DNA of 28,455 bases from Pseudomonadota bacterium (GTDB lineage Bacteria > Pseudomonadota > Alphaproteobacteria > Rhizobiales > Beijerinckiaceae). The DNA lies in NCBI GenBank assembly GCA_023423995.1, contig JAFAEL010000272.1, positions 1 to 28,455 on the forward strand, written 5' to 3'. Both the position numbers and the translations under genes were made by a program. The notes beneath the pieces are model-generated. The model searched no databases. It was given only the letters and a program-made list of their open reading frames with translations, and was not told the DNA's origin. Below, one piece after another: positions 1-8,782 of this stretch; position 1 is the stretch's first letter, and every line of letters starts with the position of its first letter.

Positions 1-1
1 G

Positions 2-3000
2 GTCCAGGCCCTGGAAACGGTCGGCGACCGGATCGCCGGCTCGCTCGACAAGCGCAGCGAAGACCTCACGCGCGCCCTGGCGCAGGCAGGCGAGCGGCTC
101 GTCGTCGAACTCGGCTTGCGTGGTGCCGACCTCGTGGAGCGCCTCGCCGCGACCACCGACGACGTGAAGACCGGTGTCGCCTCCGTCGGCGACGACGTCA
201 CCGCCTCGCTGGAGCGCAAGGCGCAGGACGTGACCGCCGCGCTGGAGCGGACGGGCGACATCCTCACCCGCAGCCTGCAGGACGGCGCGACCCACGTCAC
301 GCGCACCCTCGCCCAGACCGGCTCCGAGGTCATCGGCTCCCTCGCCGCCCAGGGCAGCGACGTCCGCGCCTCTCTCGAACAGACGGTCGAGGCGCTGGCG
401 AACAGCTTCGTGGCGCGCGGCGCCGAGCTGAACGAGAAACTTTCGGTCGCCGGTGAGACCATCGTCGGCTCCATCGCCACCCATACGGGTGAGCTCCGGG
501 AGAACCTGGACAAGGCCGGCATCCGGATCGCCGAGGAGATCGCTGCCCGCGGCAACGCGGTGCGCGAGTCGATCGAGACGGCCGGTGCGAGCCTGATCGA
601 GAGCATCACGGGCCGGGGAACCGAGCTCCGCGACGAGTTCTCCGCCACCGGCACGGGCCTGGTGTCCGAGATCATCCTCCGCGGCGCGGAAGCCCGCGAC
701 GGGATCGCGTCGGCAACGCGCAGCGTGCTCGACGAGCTCACGGCGAAGACCACCGAGTTCCGGGAGCATCTCGACGGCTCGGGCTGGGAGATCGTCGAGC
801 GCATCTCCGGCGAGGGCCGCAAGGCGCGCGAGGGTATCGAGAGCGCCACCGCGGAGATCGTCGAAGCCATCACCGAGCGCGGCGGGCGCGTTCGCGAGGA
901 GATCGCGACGACCGGCACGGGCCTCGTCGGCGAGATCGTCCTGCGCGGCGGCGAAGCCCGCACGGAGATCGAGCGCACGGGCCTCGGCCTCGTCGAGGCG
1001 ATTTCCGCCAGGGCGGCAGAGCTGCGCGACGGCGTTGCGACTTCCGGCACCGGCCTGGTCGAGGAGATCTCCCGCCAGGGCGAAGCCGCTCGCGACGGCC
1101 TTGCGGGCGTCGGATCGGAGCTGGTCCAGGAGCTTCGCCTGCGGAGCGAGGAAGCCAGCCGCGCCATCGGCGATGCCGGCCGCTCGGTCAGCGACATGAT
1201 CGTCACGCAGAGCGTGGACGTGCGCGACCAGATCGGCACGGCCGGGGCCGCCATCGTGGACGAGCTGCGGGCACGTTCTGAGCAGATCGGGACCGAGGTC
1301 CGGGAATCCGGCTCGCGGGTCGTCGGCGAGATCGTCTCCCGCACGGAAGAGGCGCAGACCCGGCTCAACGCGGCGGGCGCCGAGCTCGCCGATGCCTTCG
1401 CCAAGGCAGGCGACGAGCTGCGTGACCGCCTCGAGGGGGTCGTGCAGGCAGGCACGGCGAACCTCGCCGAGCGCGCCGACGCGCTGGCAGACCGCCTGGA
1501 GGTGGCAGGCCGCCAGATCGACGAGACCGTCCGCATCAAGGGCACGGCCCTGCAGGACAACCTGGCGGGCTTCGAGACCCGCCTCGGACACGCCTTCGAG
1601 ACGCAGGCCAAGGAGGCCGCGGGCACGCTCGAGAGCGTCATCGACCGCGTGTCGGGCGAGCTCTCCGCGCGCCTCGGGGCAGCCGGGAGCTCCTTTGAGG
1701 AGCGCGGCCGCGAGATCGCCGAGGCGCTGGCGCGCCAGACCACGGATGCGAACACCGCCCTCGCCGGCACCGGCAAGGATGTCGTGCTCGCCCTCGCCTC
1801 CCAGAGTGCCCGGATCATCGAGGTGCTCTCCAAGACCGGCAAGTCGCTCGCCGACACGGCCGAGAGCGGCGGCCGCGAGATCGACGCGGCCCTCGGCGCC
1901 CGCCTGCAGGCGCTGGAGGAGACGATCGTCAACCGCGGCGGCAACCTCGTCGACCGGCTCTCGCACGAGGTCGGCGGCTTCGCCCAGACCGTCACGGGAC
2001 GGCTCGAGGAGCTGCATGCGCTCGTCGCCGTCGAGGCGGCCGGGGTCGCGGCCACCATGGCCGACCGGGCGCGCGAGACGCGCGAGGCGCTGGACCAGGG
2101 CCTCAACCTTCTCGACGAGCGCGCCACCGAGCGCACGAGCGAGATCCGCCGGGCCTTCACGGGGATCACCGAGACGCTGGACAATGCGACCAGCAGCCTG
2201 GCGCGGACCCTCTCCGAGCGCGGGCGCGAGCTCGAGACCGCCCTCACGGCCCAGGTCGACGAGATCGGGCGCGGGGCGCTCCAGCGCACCACCGAGGCGG
2301 CGGACCTGCTCTCCGCCCGTACGGCGGAACTCGATCGCGTCCTTGGCGACCGCACGACGCAGCTCAGCGGCACGCTCGAGCGCGGCGTCGAGACGCTTCA
2401 GGCCCGCGTCGTCGACCGGCTCAGCACCCTCGCAACGCAGCTCGACGACCATACCCGCGCCATCGACCGCCGCCTCGGGGACGGCGTGGACGGACTCGTC
2501 GGAACGCTGGAGGGCCGCACCAAGTCCATCGAGGAGGCGCTCAGCAGCCACGCGGACACACTCGTCCGCATCGTCGACGAGAAGAGCCGCGACATCGGAG
2601 CGACGATCGCCTCCACGTCGCAGGAATTCGCCCGCATCGCGGAGGAGCGCGGCAAGGCGGTGGTCGAACTCGTCGACCAGCGCGCTGCGGCCTTCACGGG
2701 CGAAATCGAGGACAAGGGCCGCGCGATCTTCGGCACGCTCGGCGGCCGCATGACCGAGTTCGCGGTTCTCTTCGACCGTGGCGCAGCCTCCATCGCAGAG
2801 CTGCTGGAGAAGCGCGGGCAGAACATCGTCGGCGCGCTCGGCGCGCGTGTCGCGGAGCTCTCGGGCCTGCTCGATTCCGGCACCGGCTCGCTCGTCGGAA
2901 CCTTCGACGGCAAGGTCGAGGCGTTCTCGCGCGCCGTGGACGAGCAGACGGCCCGGCTCAGCGCCATGCTGGACGAGCGCCGCTCCGACCTCGCGAACGA

Positions 3001-6000
3001 GGTCGCCCGCACCGGCCAGTCGCTGGTCGGCACGCTCGGGAACCAGATCGCCGAGTTCAGCCAGCTGGTCGATCGCCGCGGCAGCACCCTCACGGAGGCG
3101 CTCGACACGCGCCGGGCGCAGCTCCTGGAAGGCCTCGAGACGACCGGGCAGACGGTGCTCGCGCGCCTGGAGGGCTCGATCGGAGAGGCACGCTCCGTGC
3201 TGGAAACCGGCACGACCGGACTTTCCGACCTGCTGCGCGAGCGCAGCGCAGACATCGTCGGCCGCATCGATGCGTCCGGCAGCGTCCTCACGGAGGCCCT
3301 CGACACGCGCGGGGCGCGGCTCGTGGAAGGCCTGGAGACGACGGGGCAGACCGTGCTCACACGGCTCGAGGACTCGATCGGAGAAGCGCGCTCGACGCTT
3401 GAATCCGGCACCGCCGGACTGTCGGACCTGCTGCGCGAGCGGGGCGCCGATCTCGTCGGCCGCCTGGATGCCTCCGGACGCGCCGTGTCCGGCACGCTCA
3501 GCGTCCGCCTGGACGAAATCACGGGCGTGCTCGACACCCGCACGGGCACGCTGTCCACGATGCTCGAAGAGAAGAGCACGCGGCTTGCTGACGTGGTCGA
3601 TCGCAGCGGCCAGCTCGTCATCACGACGCTCGGAATGCGCCTCGCCGAGGCCACCAAGCTCATCGACGACCGCACGACGGCGCTGGGCGGGATCGTGCTC
3701 GAGCGCGGCAGCCGGCTCGCCGCCGATTTCGAAGCGCGCGGCCAGGGCGTCATCGGCACGCTCGGCAACCAGCTCACGGAGCTCGAGCGCCTGTTCGATG
3801 CCCGGGCGAAGGCCTTCGCGGAGCTGCTTCAGACCCGCGGCTCGGAGCTCACCACGGAGATCGACCGCACGGGCGAAAGCGTCGCCTCGTCGCTCGGCTC
3901 GCAGCTCGCCTCGCTGTCCGACGTCCTGGACGAGCGCACCGCGACGCTCTCGGCCATCGTCGGCGAGCGCGGCAGCGGCCTTGCCGACCTGATCCACCAG
4001 AAGGGCCAGGCCGTCATCGGCACGCTCGGCAACCAGGTCGAGGAGGTCGCCCGCACGCTGGACGCGCGCACGGCCGCCCTGTCCACGCTGCTCGAGCGCC
4101 GCTCGAACGACCTTCTGTCGGCCGTCGATCGCTCGGGCACGGCCGCCGCCATGCGCATCGGCGAGCACGTGACCGGCTTCCAGGACGTCCTGGAGCACCG
4201 CACCGAGCGGCTCACCGGGCTCCTCGACGAGCGCAGCAGCCGTCTCGCCGAGATCCTGTCCACCCGCGGCGACGCCATCGTGGTCTCCCTGGAGACTCGC
4301 GTCGCGAATGCAGCCGAAAAGCTCGATGAGCGCTCGACCGCCCTCTCCAACCTCATCGAGGTCCGCGGCAACGCGCTTGCGGACGTGATCGAGACCAAGG
4401 GTCAGGGCGTCGTCGGCCGGCTCGCCGAGCAGGTCGATGTCGCGACGGGGCTCCTGGATTCGCGCCTCGGCACCATCGGGCGCATCCTCGACCAGCGCGG
4501 CACCGGGCTCGCGGAAATCGTCGCCAAGCAGGGCCAGGGCATCGCGGCCACGATCGGCGGCCAGATGGCCGAGATCACGCGCCTCTTCGACGGCGGGGCA
4601 CGCAGCTTCGGCGAGTTGCTGGAGCAGCGCGGCGGCGAGCTTCTCAGCCGCCTCGACCAGCAGGGCGCGTCGATCACGGGCGCCGTCGAGGGCCGTATGG
4701 CGGAGTTCAGCCGGCTTCTCGACGAGGGCAGCTCCAACCTGCTCGACGGCATCGAGCGCCACGGTCAGACGATCGCCGGCGCGATGGCGGCCCAGCTCAC
4801 GGAGACGGCGCGCCTCTTCGACGGCGGCTCCTCCGCCTTCACGCGCCTGCTCGATGAGCGGGGAACGGGCCTCGTCGAGCGCCTCAACCGCGAAGGCGAG
4901 ACGATCACGGCGACCCTCGACGGCCGGATGGCCGGCCTCACGGAGGCCCTGCGCGCAGGCACCGACGGCTTCACCCGCGTCCTGGACGAGCGCGGCACGA
5001 GCCTGCTCGATCGCCTGGGTCGCGAGGGCGAGGCAATCACGGCCGTTCTGGAAGGCCGCATCGGCACCGTCACCGAGGCCCTCCGCACCGGCACGGACGG
5101 CCTCTCGCGCCTGCTGGACCAGCGCGGCGCGAGCCTGGTCGACCGCCTCGGACGCGAGGGCGAGACGATCACCACGGCGCTCGAGACACGGGTCGGGGCG
5201 GTTACCGAGGCGCTGCGGACCGGCACGGAGGAGTTCTCCCGCCTGCTCGACGAGCGTGGCATGGGCCTCGTCCAGCAGCTCGCGGAGCGCGGGCAGGCTG
5301 TCACGGTCTCGCTCGACGAGACGACCGAGCGGCTCTCGAACCTGTTCCAGACCCGCACGGATGCCTTCCGCGACATGGTCGACGCCCGCGGCGGCGAACT
5401 CGCGGACCTCGTCGAGACCCGCGCGCAGGCGGTCGTCGGAACGCTGGGCAACCAGATGGCCGAGATCAGCTTCGCGTTCCAACGCCATTCCGGCGCGTTC
5501 GGCGAGCTGGTGCAGCGCAGCGGCGCGACGCTCGTGACCGAGCTCGACGAGCGCAGCACGGCTCTCGTCGCGCAGGTCGGCGAGAAGATGGACGGCGTCG
5601 CTCACCTCTTCGACGAGCGCAGCAACGCCTTCACGGAGCTCCTCGACAAGCGGAGCGCCACGCTCAGCGCCATCCTCGAGCGCCGGAGCGACTCGATCGC
5701 GGTCAATCTCGGCCGGCAGATGTCCGAGATCTCCAGCCTCTTCGACGGGCGCGCGGGCGAACTCGCGTCCCTGCTCGAGACACGCTCGGCCAGCCTTGCC
5801 GAGATGCTGGACAAGAGCGGCTCGGGCATCGCCGAGACGCTCGACCGCCATGGCCGGGCCGTCGCCGACGTGCTGACCATCCGCAGCCAGGCTGCCGCCA
5901 GCCTCCTGGACGCGAGCGGCGCCCGCATCGCGAACGCGATCGAGACCGGCAGCCAGAAGGCCGCCGAGACGGTCGAGACCCGCGTCACCGAGCTCACCCG

Positions 6001-8218
6001 CGTCCTCGACGAGAGCACGGGCAGCCTGCGCGAGCTCATGGACGGCCGGGGTGCCGAGCTGGCCGACACGATCGCGACGCGCGGCCGGGCGGCGGCGGAA
6101 GCGATCGACCAGCGCACGCAGGAGTTCCACATCGTTCTCGACGGCCGCACCGCCGCCTTGCGCGACCTCGTGGGAACGCGCGGTACCGAGCTCACCAAGG
6201 CCATCGAGAACCATTCGCAGGCCGCGGCCAATGTGCTGACCGAGCGCACCCAGGAGTTCGAGGCGGCGCTGGCGACCGGCGCGGCCACGATCCGCGACCT
6301 CCTCGAGAACCGCGGGACGGAGCTGACCCAGGCAATCGACCGGGGCGGGCGTGCCGCGGCGGGCGCTCTCCAGACCCGCATCGGCGAGGTCTCCACGCTC
6401 TTCGCCGAAGGCGGCCGGACGGTCGTCGAGGCGATGGGCCAGCGCGGGGACGAGATCACGACCGAGATCACCGGCACGGTCGACAAGGTTGTGCGGGTTC
6501 TCAACGACCGCGGCGACGCGATCCTCGGCGCGCTCCGGCAGCGCCTCGTGGAGATGACGACGCTCTACACGAATTCGGTCGAGACGCTGCGCAGCGCCGT
6601 CGACGAGGGTGCGTCCCAGGCGATGGTGAGCCTGTCCTCGGCCCAGGAGGGCCTCCGGACGGAGTTCAACACCATCCTCGAGCGCCTGCAGGAGGCCAAC
6701 CGGCTCCTGCAGCAGGTCTCCGGCGAGTCGAGCGGCAATCTCGCCGAGATCGAGGACGGGCTTGGACGGCGCGTCGAGCAGTTGCGCGGGGTCCTGTCGC
6801 AGGTCACCGCGGAGACGGCACGCGCGGCCGTGCAGCTCAACGAGCAGGTCGACGGCCTCAAGGACGTTTCGGCCAGCGCGCTCGGGGACGTGGCGTCCCT
6901 GGTCGTCGCTCTCGACGAGCGTGGCCAGAACCTGACGCAGGTCACCCGATCCCACCTCTCCGCCCTGTCGGAGGCGACGGCCGAGTTCGGCCGGGCCGAA
7001 GAGCTGATGAGCCGCGCCCTGAGCGACCGCAAGGAGACGCTGGACGGGCTCGTCGCCAGGATCGAGCAGAGCTCGACCAACCTCGCCGAGACGAACGGCT
7101 CCATCTCCGAAGGTCTGGAGCGCGTGCTCCGGCTGGCAGAGACCCGCGGCCAGGAGATCGGAACGGCGCTCGTGAAGACGGCCGAGGATGCGTCCCGCGC
7201 CATCGGCGAGCACCTGGAGCGCGTCCGCACGGAAGGCCAGACGCATAGCCGCCAGACGGCCGAGCAGTTGCGCGAGGCAGCAAGCCAAGTCTCCGGCGAG
7301 CTGAACGAGCGCCTCGCCGACACGCTTGCGAAGTTCCGGGCCGCGGCCGGCGAGCTGCGGAGCGTGTCGCAGTCGATCCAGTCGGAGCTCGAGCGGGCCC
7401 GCCAGGATCTCGCGCAGGGCGTCATGGCGCTGCCGGGCGAGACGCAGTCCACAATGGCCGAGATGCGCCGCGTCGTGCTCGATCAAATCAAGGCGCTGAA
7501 CGAGCTCTCGACGATGGTCGCGAAGTCGCACCGCACGGTCGACGTCGCGCCGGCAGCCGACCTGCACCGCGCGCCGGAACCGGTGATCCCGAGCTTCCAG
7601 TCGCGGGCGGGCTTCATGCCGGAGAAGCGTCCGGTCGAGCCGGTCCCGGCCGCGCGCCGTCCGGAGCCCGTCGAGGCACCGCGCCAGGCCCCGGCCGAGA
7701 CGCCGGAAGCGCCGCGTCCCGCACGGCCGGAGGCAGCGGCAGCGCCCCGTCCTGCCAAGGCGGAGCCGGCACAGGAGCCGCGTCCCACGGCGGCCGAGAC
7801 GCAGCCCAAGCGCGAGGAGCCGGCGGCGCCTGCCCGCAAGCCGGCAGCAGCCCAGAAGGCGGAGGCCGAGCAGGACGATCTCGGCTCGCTCGGTGCGATG
7901 TCGGCCGACATCACCCGCATGATCGACGGCGAGCAGGCCTACCGGCTCTGGACGCGCCAGCGCTCAGGCGAGACGGGCGTCTTCTCCCGCGACCTCTACG
8001 CCAAGGAGGACCGCGAGACCTTCGACGAGATCCGGCGCAAGCACGAGAGCGAGCCGGGCTTCCGCCGGACCGTGGATCGCTATGTTAGCGAGTTCCAGCG
8101 GCTGCTGGAAAGCCTGCCGGAGGGCGAGTCGGGCGAGCGGATGCGGCAGACCTACCTGTCTTCCGAAACCGGCAAGGTGTTCCTCATCCTTGCCCATGCG
8201 AGCGGCCGCTTCGAATAG
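2..8218 (+). CDS. Giant hendecad-repeat protein, GPR/RgsE-like polar growth scaffold (5' partial)
   Basis: The frame is open from base 2, so the start and any N-terminal membrane segment lie upstream of the window; the TTG at 116 is internal. 2,738 residues are visible. Bases 23-6676 encode 201 consecutive 11-residue repeats of the pattern G-x-x-h-x-x-x-h-x-x-R (for example GTGLVERLNRE, GETITATLDGR), with one 7-residue phase slip near 2189-2221. Bases about 6677-7525 encode ordinary coiled coil, about 7526-7870 a Pro/Ala/Glu/Arg-rich disordered linker, and about 7871-8215 a compact charged C-terminal domain with aromatic residues (EQAYRLW, RETFDEIRRKH). Very long apolipoprotein-like proteins of this build in Hyphomicrobiales include A. 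tumefaciens GPR and S. meliloti RgsE, which form a ring at the growing pole and are needed for unipolar growth. The assignment rests on architecture, not alignment. A terminator hairpin follows the stop. Confidence 0.8.
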   Translation, partial: VQALETVGDRIAGSLDKRSEDLTRALAQAGERLVVELGLRGADLVERLAATTDDVKTGVASVGDDVTASLERKAQDVTAALERTGDILTRSLQDGATHVTRTLAQTGSEVIGSLAAQGSDVRASLEQTVEALANSFVARGAELNEKLSVAGETIVGSIATHTGELRENLDKAGIRIAEEIAARGNAVRESIETAGASLIESITGRGTELRDEFSATGTGLVSEIILRGAEARDGIASATRSVLDELTAKTTEFREHLDGSGWEIVERISGEGRKAREGIESATAEIVEAITERGGRVREEIATTGTGLVGEIVLRGGEARTEIERTGLGLVEAISARAAELRDGVATSGTGLVEEISRQGEAARDGLAGVGSELVQELRLRSEEASRAIGDAGRSVSDMIVTQSVDVRDQIGTAGAAIVDELRARSEQIGTEVRESGSRVVGEIVSRTEEAQTRLNAAGAELADAFAKAGDELRDRLEGVVQAGTANLAERADALADRLEVAGRQIDETVRIKGTALQDNLAGFETRLGHAFETQAKEAAGTLESVIDRVSGELSARLGAAGSSFEERGREIAEALARQTTDANTALAGTGKDVVLALASQSARIIEVLSKTGKSLADTAESGGREIDAALGARLQALEETIVNRGGNLVDRLSHEVGGFAQTVTGRLEELHALVAVEAAGVAATMADRARETREALDQGLNLLDERATERTSEIRRAFTGITETLDNATSSLARTLSERGRELETALTAQVDEIGRGALQRTTEAADLLSARTAELDRVLGDRTTQLSGTLERGVETLQARVVDRLSTLATQLDDHTRAIDRRLGDGVDGLVGTLEGRTKSIEEALSSHADTLVRIVDEKSRDIGATIASTSQEFARIAEERGKAVVELVDQRAAAFTGEIEDKGRAIFGTLGGRMTEFAVLFDRGAASIAELLEKRGQNIVGALGARVAELSGLLDSGTGSLVGTFDGKVEAFSRAVDEQTARLSAMLDERRSDLANEVARTGQSLVGTLGNQIAEFSQLVDRRGSTLTEALDTRRAQLLEGLETTGQTVLARLEGSIGEARSVLETGTTGLSDLLRERSADIVGRIDASGSVLTEALDTRGARLVEGLETTGQTVLTRLEDSIGEARSTLESGTAGLSDLLRERGADLVGRLDASGRAVSGTLSVRLDEITGVLDTRTGTLSTMLEEKSTRLADVVDRSGQLVITTLGMRLAEATKLIDDRTTALGGIVLERGSRLAADFEARGQGVIGTLGNQLTELERLFDARAKAFAELLQTRGSELTTEIDRTGESVASSLGSQLASLSDVLDERTATLSAIVGERGSGLADLIHQKGQAVIGTLGNQVEEVARTLDARTAALSTLLERRSNDLLSAVDRSGTAAAMRIGEHVTGFQDVLEHRTERLTGLLDERSSRLAEILSTRGDAIVVSLETRVANAAEKLDERSTALSNLIEVRGNALADVIETKGQGVVGRLAEQVDVATGLLDSRLGTIGRILDQRGTGLAEIVAKQGQGIAATIGGQMAEITRLFDGGARSFGELLEQRGGELLSRLDQQGASITGAVEGRMAEFSRLLDEGSSNLLDGIERHGQTIAGAMAAQLTETARLFDGGSSAFTRLLDERGTGLVERLNREGETITATLDGRMAGLTEALRAGTDGFTRVLDERGTSLLDRLGREGEAITAVLEGRIGTVTEALRTGTDGLSRLLDQRGASLVDRLGREGETITTALETRVGAVTEALRTGTEEFSRLLDERGMGLVQQLAERGQAVTVSLDETTERLSNLFQTRTDAFRDMVDARGGELADLVETRAQAVVGTLGNQMAEISFAFQRHSGAFGELVQRSGATLVTELDERSTALVAQVGEKMDGVAHLFDERSNAFTELLDKRSATLSAILERRSDSIAVNLGRQMSEISSLFDGRAGELASLLETRSASLAEMLDKSGSGIAETLDRHGRAVADVLTIRSQAAASLLDASGARIANAIETGSQKAAETVETRVTELTRVLDESTGSLRELMDGRGAELADTIATRGRAAAEAIDQRTQEFHIVLDGRTAALRDLVGTRGTELTKAIENHSQAAANVLTERTQEFEAALATGAATIRDLLENRGTELTQAIDRGGRAAAGALQTRIGEVSTLFAEGGRTVVEAMGQRGDEITTEITGTVDKVVRVLNDRGDAILGALRQRLVEMTTLYTNSVETLRSAVDEGASQAMVSLSSAQEGLRTEFNTILERLQEANRLLQQVSGESSGNLAEIEDGLGRRVEQLRGVLSQVTAETARAAVQLNEQVDGLKDVSASALGDVASLVVALDERGQNLTQVTRSHLSALSEATAEFGRAEELMSRALSDRKETLDGLVARIEQSSTNLAETNGSISEGLERVLRLAETRGQEIGTALVKTAEDASRAIGEHLERVRTEGQTHSRQTAEQLREAASQVSGELNERLADTLAKFRAAAGELRSVSQSIQSELERARQDLAQGVMALPGETQSTMAEMRRVVLDQIKALNELSTMVAKSHRTVDVAPAADLHRAPEPVIPSFQSRAGFMPEKRPVEPVPAARRPEPVEAPRQAPAETPEAPRPARPEAAAAPRPAKAEPAQEPRPTAAETQPKREEPAAPARKPAAAQKAEAEQDDLGSLGAMSADITRMIDGEQAYRLWTRQRSGETGVFSRDLYAKEDRETFDEIRRKHESEPGFRRTVDRYVSEFQRLLESLPEGESGERMRQTYLSSETGKVFLILAHASGRFE
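3080..3475 (+). repeat. Tandem duplication of a 198-bp (66-residue) block inside the giant gene
   Basis: Two adjacent in-frame units, 3080-3277 and 3278-3475, each hold six hendecads. The first starts GSTLTEALDTR and the second GSVLTEALDTR; both contain EGLETTGQTVL and GLSDLLRER. By hand alignment 54 of 66 residues are identical, well above the similarity of neighbouring hendecads. This points to a fairly recent internal duplication that kept both the frame and the 11-residue phase. Confidence 0.85.
4862..5257 (+). repeat. Three tandem 132-bp (44-residue) units inside the giant gene
   Basis: Units at 4862-4993, 4994-5125 and 5126-5257 each consist of four hendecads in fixed order: G-x-x-L-hydrophobic-x-x-L-x-R-E, GE-T/A-IT, a segment with TEALR-A/T-G, and T-D/E-x-h-x-R-hydrophobic-LD-E/Q-R. 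The four-hendecad order is also seen more loosely over about 2700-4850 (GQ..IGTLGNQ / MAEI..LFD / ..AF..LLDER / G..L...LD). This suggests that the gene grew by multiplying 132-bp blocks. Confidence 0.8.
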
Positions 8219-8225
8219 CGCGGCT

Positions 8226-8259
8226 GGGTGGAGGCGGGCCCGTGGTCTTGCCTCCGCCC
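8226..8259 (+). terminator. Hairpin terminator after the giant gene
   Basis: A 10-bp stem with a single U-G wobble (8226-8235 GGGTGGAGGC against 8250-8259 GCCTCCGCCC) encloses a 14-base loop. It starts 7 bases after the TAG stop and is followed by the pyrimidine run TCCTTCCTCC. This is the best rho-independent-like terminator in the window, although the tail is mixed C/T and not a pure T tract. Confidence 0.6.
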
Positions 8260-8310
8260 TCCTTCCTCCAGGGAACCGGAGGAGATCGCCCTAGAGGCGC
8301 CAGCAACAGA

Positions 8311-8331
8311 GCGGCCGGACATCGCGGCCGC
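8311..8331 (+). other. GC-rich hairpin in the leader of the VOC gene
   Basis: GCGGCCG at 8311-8317 pairs perfectly with CGGCCGC at 8325-8331 around a 7-base loop, 21 bases before the GTG start at 8353. It could be a second terminator for the preceding gene or a leader structure; it has no T tract. In this GC-rich DNA such a stem may also be chance. Confidence 0.3.
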
Positions 8332-8352
8332 CGGAAGCCCCGGAGGTGACGC

Positions 8353-8748
8353 GTGAACCAGGCGGTCGCACCGTTTCTCATGTTCGAAGGGGCGGCCGAG
8401 GAGGCGGTCACCTTCTACATGGCGACGATCCCGAACAGCCGCCTCGTTGAAATGCGGCGATACGGCCCCGAGGGTCCCGGCAAAGAGGGGACGGTGGTGC
8501 TCGGCCGGGCGATCATCGGCGGCATGGAAGTGCTGTTCAGCGACAGCTTCGTCCAGCACCAATTCACCTTCACGCCGTCGATCTCGCTGTTCGTGACCTG
8601 CGAGACGGACGAGGAGATCGAGCGCGTGCTGGGGGCCCTCGGCGAGGGCGGCCAGACGCTGATGCCGCTCGGCAACTACGGCTTCAGCCGCAGGTTCGGC
8701 TGGGTGAACGACCGGTTCGGGGTGTCCTGGCAGGTGAACCTGCCCTGA
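8353..8748 (+). CDS. VOC (glyoxalase-fold) family protein, PhnB-like
   Basis: The 131-residue product begins at GTG, with a clear ribosome site GGAGGTG at 8342-8348. It has the pattern of the PhnB / 3-demethylubiquinone-9 3-methyltransferase-like branch of the vicinal oxygen chelate fold: an N-terminal FLMFEGAAEEAVTFY strand-helix, a central YGPEGPGKEGTV segment, a FTPSISLFV strand, and the closing DRFGVSWQV motif. Members are small, usually dimeric cytoplasmic proteins. Despite the family name a methyltransferase role is not supported, and the substrate is unknown. It is transcribed alone, between the giant-gene terminator and the convergent lipoprotein gene. Confidence 0.85.
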   Translation: MNQAVAPFLMFEGAAEEAVTFYMATIPNSRLVEMRRYGPEGPGKEGTVVLGRAIIGGMEVLFSDSFVQHQFTFTPSISLFVTCETDEEIERVLGALGEGGQTLMPLGNYGFSRRFGWVNDRFGVSWQVNLP

Positions 8749-8760
8749 GGGCGGGGTTCC

Positions 8761-8782
8761 CGGCGCGCCTCAGAGCGCGCCG
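8761..8782. terminator. Possible bidirectional hairpin between convergent genes
   Basis: CGGCGCGC at 8761-8768 and GCGCGCCG at 8775-8782 form a perfect 8-bp stem with a 6-base loop. It lies between the VOC stop (8748) and the end of the convergent lipoprotein gene, and the loop holds that gene's stop codon. There is no T tract on either side, so its activity is uncertain. Confidence 0.4.

Noticed and set aside
1392..5537. Plus-strand frames in the +1 phase of the giant gene (366-453 codons)
   Set aside because: Arg/Ser/Ala-rich low-complexity translations caused by codon bias; fully inside a well-supported repeat protein.
2398..5559. Several long minus-strand open frames (189-459 codons) opposite the giant gene
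   Set aside because: They are Ser/Arg/Pro-rich shadows of a GC-rich, repeat-coded plus-strand gene; the 33-base period removes stops in all frames. None shows a domain or ribosome site.
23..6676. CRISPR-like or satellite array suggested by regular 33-base spacing
   Set aside because: The period is at codon level (11 residues) without identical DNA repeats or unique spacers; it is a coding repeat.
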